From Porphyrobacter sp. (GTDB lineage Bacteria > Pseudomonadota > Alphaproteobacteria > Sphingomonadales > Sphingomonadaceae), in the NCBI GenBank assembly GCA_021732945.1, contig JAKFWB010000391.1:1-8875 (forward strand): 8,875 bases of DNA. Reading direction: 5' to 3'. The notes beneath the pieces are model-generated. The model made no database searches. It was not told the DNA's origin and saw only the letters and a program-made list of their open reading frames with translations. Both the position numbers and the translations under genes were made by a program. Below, in pieces: positions 8,100 through 8,875 of the stretch (its first letter is position 1; every line of letters begins with the position of its first letter).

Positions 8100-8120
8100 G
8101 CCATGCGCCGGGCGTGTGGC
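8100..8120 (+). other. 9-bp RNA hairpin abutting the lgt stop codon
   Basis: GCCATGCGC (8100-8108) and GCGTGTGGC (8112-8120) pair over nine positions as RNA, two of them G-U, around a CGG loop. The stem begins on the base right after the lgt TAG. No T-tract follows, so it is not a normal intrinsic terminator. The right arm contains the GTG at 8114 that is the best candidate start of the next frame, so folding would hide that codon. Chance is possible in such GC-rich sequence. Confidence 0.4.
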
Positions 8121-8875
8121 GCAACGCGCTCCGCCTGATCGATCCTGAAGAAGAAACCGCTGCCGAAAGGCGCGCCGCGGAAGTGGCGCGGCGCAAGGCG
8201 CTGGCCGATCAGGCTGCCCGCCAGCAAGCCGAAGCCGAAGCTGCCGAACAGGCGCGGCTGACGGCCGAAGCGGAAGCGCGCGAGCGGGCCAAGGCTGACG
8301 CCAGAGCGCGCGCTGAAGCCCAGGCACAGGCGCGCGCTGAAGCGCTCGCTCAGGCACGGGCCGAGGCCGAAGAACGCGCCCGCACGCTCAAGGAAACCCG
8401 GGCGCGCGAAAAGGCCGAAGCCGAAGCCCGCGCCAAGGCCGAACGCGAAGCCCGCGAAGCCGCCGCCGCAGAGGCCCGCGCGCGCAAGGCCGCCGAGGCT
8501 GAAGCCCGCGCTCGTGCCGAAGCGGAAGCCAAGGCTAAGGCCGAGGCCGAAATCAAGGCGCGCAAGGAGGCGAAGGCCCGCGCCGAAGCCGAAGCCGCCG
8601 CCCGCGCCGCCGCCGAAGACCAGGCCCGCCGCGATGCCGAGGCTGCCGAAGCGGCGGAACGCGCTGCTGCCGAGGCTGAAGCGCGCCGGGTCGCCGAAGC
8701 ACGCGCCAAGGCCGAAGCCGAAGCGCGTGCAAGAGCCGAAGAAGAAGCCCGGCTCAGGAAGGAAGCCGAAGCCCGCGCCCGCGCCGAAGCCAAGGCCCGC
8801 GCCAAGGCTGAAGCTGAAGAAAAAGCGCGCCTGCTGGCCGAGGAAAAGGCGCGTCTCAAAGCCGAAGCCAAGGCC
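8114..8875 (+). CDS. partial Ala/Glu/Arg/Lys-rich long-helix protein of unknown function
   Basis: An open frame reading to the window edge, so its C-terminus is not seen. From GTG 8114 there are 254 codons with no stop. The first eleven residues ([10 protein letters not shown] region) are ordinary; after that the chain is roughly 40% Ala, with Glu, Arg and Lys nearly all the rest, often strictly alternating as in [10 protein letters not shown]. Only about 11 large aliphatic residues occur in 243, so the heptad pattern of a classic coiled coil is missing; a single charged helix like the middle of TolA is the nearest analogue. No signal peptide or membrane segment is seen, unlike TolA. Arg is mostly CGC/CGG, Ala mostly GCC and Lys mostly AAG, normal for the genome, which supports this frame. 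The start is uncertain: an in-frame ATG at 8003 would overlap lgt by 97 bases, and neither has a good ribosome site. Function unrecognised. Confidence 0.6.
   Translation, partial: MWRNALRLIDPEEETAAERRAAEVARRKALADQAARQQAEAEAAEQARLTAEAEARERAKADARARAEAQAQARAEALAQARAEAEERARTLKETRAREKAEAEARAKAEREAREAAAAEARARKAAEAEARARAEAEAKAKAEAEIKARKEAKARAEAEAAARAAAEDQARRDAEAAEAAERAAAEAEARRVAEARAKAEAEARARAEEEARLRKEAEARARAEAKARAKAEAEEKARLLAEEKARLKAEAKA
8147..8875 (+). repeat. low-complexity tract of degenerate GCC-NNN hexamers
   Basis: From about 8147 to the edge the DNA is built from alternating Ala codons (GCC, GCG, GCT) and GAA, CGC, AAG codons, giving an imperfect 6-base period. Exact sub-repeats occur, for example the 17-mer AAGGCCGAAGCCGAAGC at 8411-8427 and again at 8708-8724. 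The repeat is inside the open frame described above and makes the antisense strand look open too. Confidence 0.8.

Noticed and set aside
8103..8138. Short ATG frame just after the lgt stop
   Set aside because: Only 11 codons before TGA, lying in the hairpin region with no ribosome site; probably not expressed.
8350..8871. Antisense open frame rich in Ala and Ser opposite the repetitive gene
   Set aside because: It is open only because the plus-strand Ala/Glu/Arg/Lys codons have no stop codons in complement. It starts at TTG, has no ribosome site and is a pure low-complexity shadow.
8262..8875. Alternative plus frame reading Pro/Lys/Arg-rich, histone H1-like sequence
   Set aside because: This frame is also open to the edge after a TGA at 8259-8261, but it would use AGG very often for Arg, a rare codon in the clear genes here. 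The Ala/Glu frame uses CGC, GCC and AAG as its neighbours do and continues from an ordinary start region.
8147..8875. CRISPR or satellite-type array
   Set aside because: There are no uniform repeats with unique spacers; the period is codon-level and degenerate and stays in one open reading frame.

Overview
The window looks like chromosomal DNA from a GC-rich alphaproteobacterium, most likely of the order Sphingomonadales (Erythrobacteraceae or Sphingomonadaceae). This rests on the base composition, the sphingomonad style of the TonB-dependent receptor, a GlnD with the usual alphaproteobacterial architecture, and heavy GCC/CGC/AAG codon use. The assignment is inference; there is no rRNA or other marker here.

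Positions 1-93 hold no gene, only a C/G-rich stretch with a short hairpin. Positions 94-7003 form a run of three minus-strand genes, transcribed in the order acyl-CoA synthetase/ligase (5288-7003), glnD (2532-5291), TonB-dependent receptor (94-2424). The first two overlap by four bases (GTGA) and are probably one transcription and translation unit. The receptor follows after a 107-bp gap that could carry its own promoter. Positions 7004-7199 are a divergent intergenic region. On the plus strand lies lgt (7200-8099), followed at once by a hairpin and then by an open frame that runs off the window. From about 8147 onward that frame is almost entirely Ala/Glu/Arg/Lys.

The functions are mostly core physiology: nitrogen-status signalling (GlnD on PII), activation of a carboxylic acid with CoA, outer-membrane uptake of an unknown ligand, and lipoprotein maturation (Lgt). 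No pathway visibly joins all of them. The coupling of an acyl-CoA ligase to glnD is the most suggestive link. I see no mobile element, CRISPR array, tRNA or rRNA gene. The least ordinary parts are the low-complexity charged helix protein after lgt, whose start is unclear, and an EF-hand-like Ca2+ loop inside the receptor barrel. I do not see convincing evidence for a wholly new multi-gene system.
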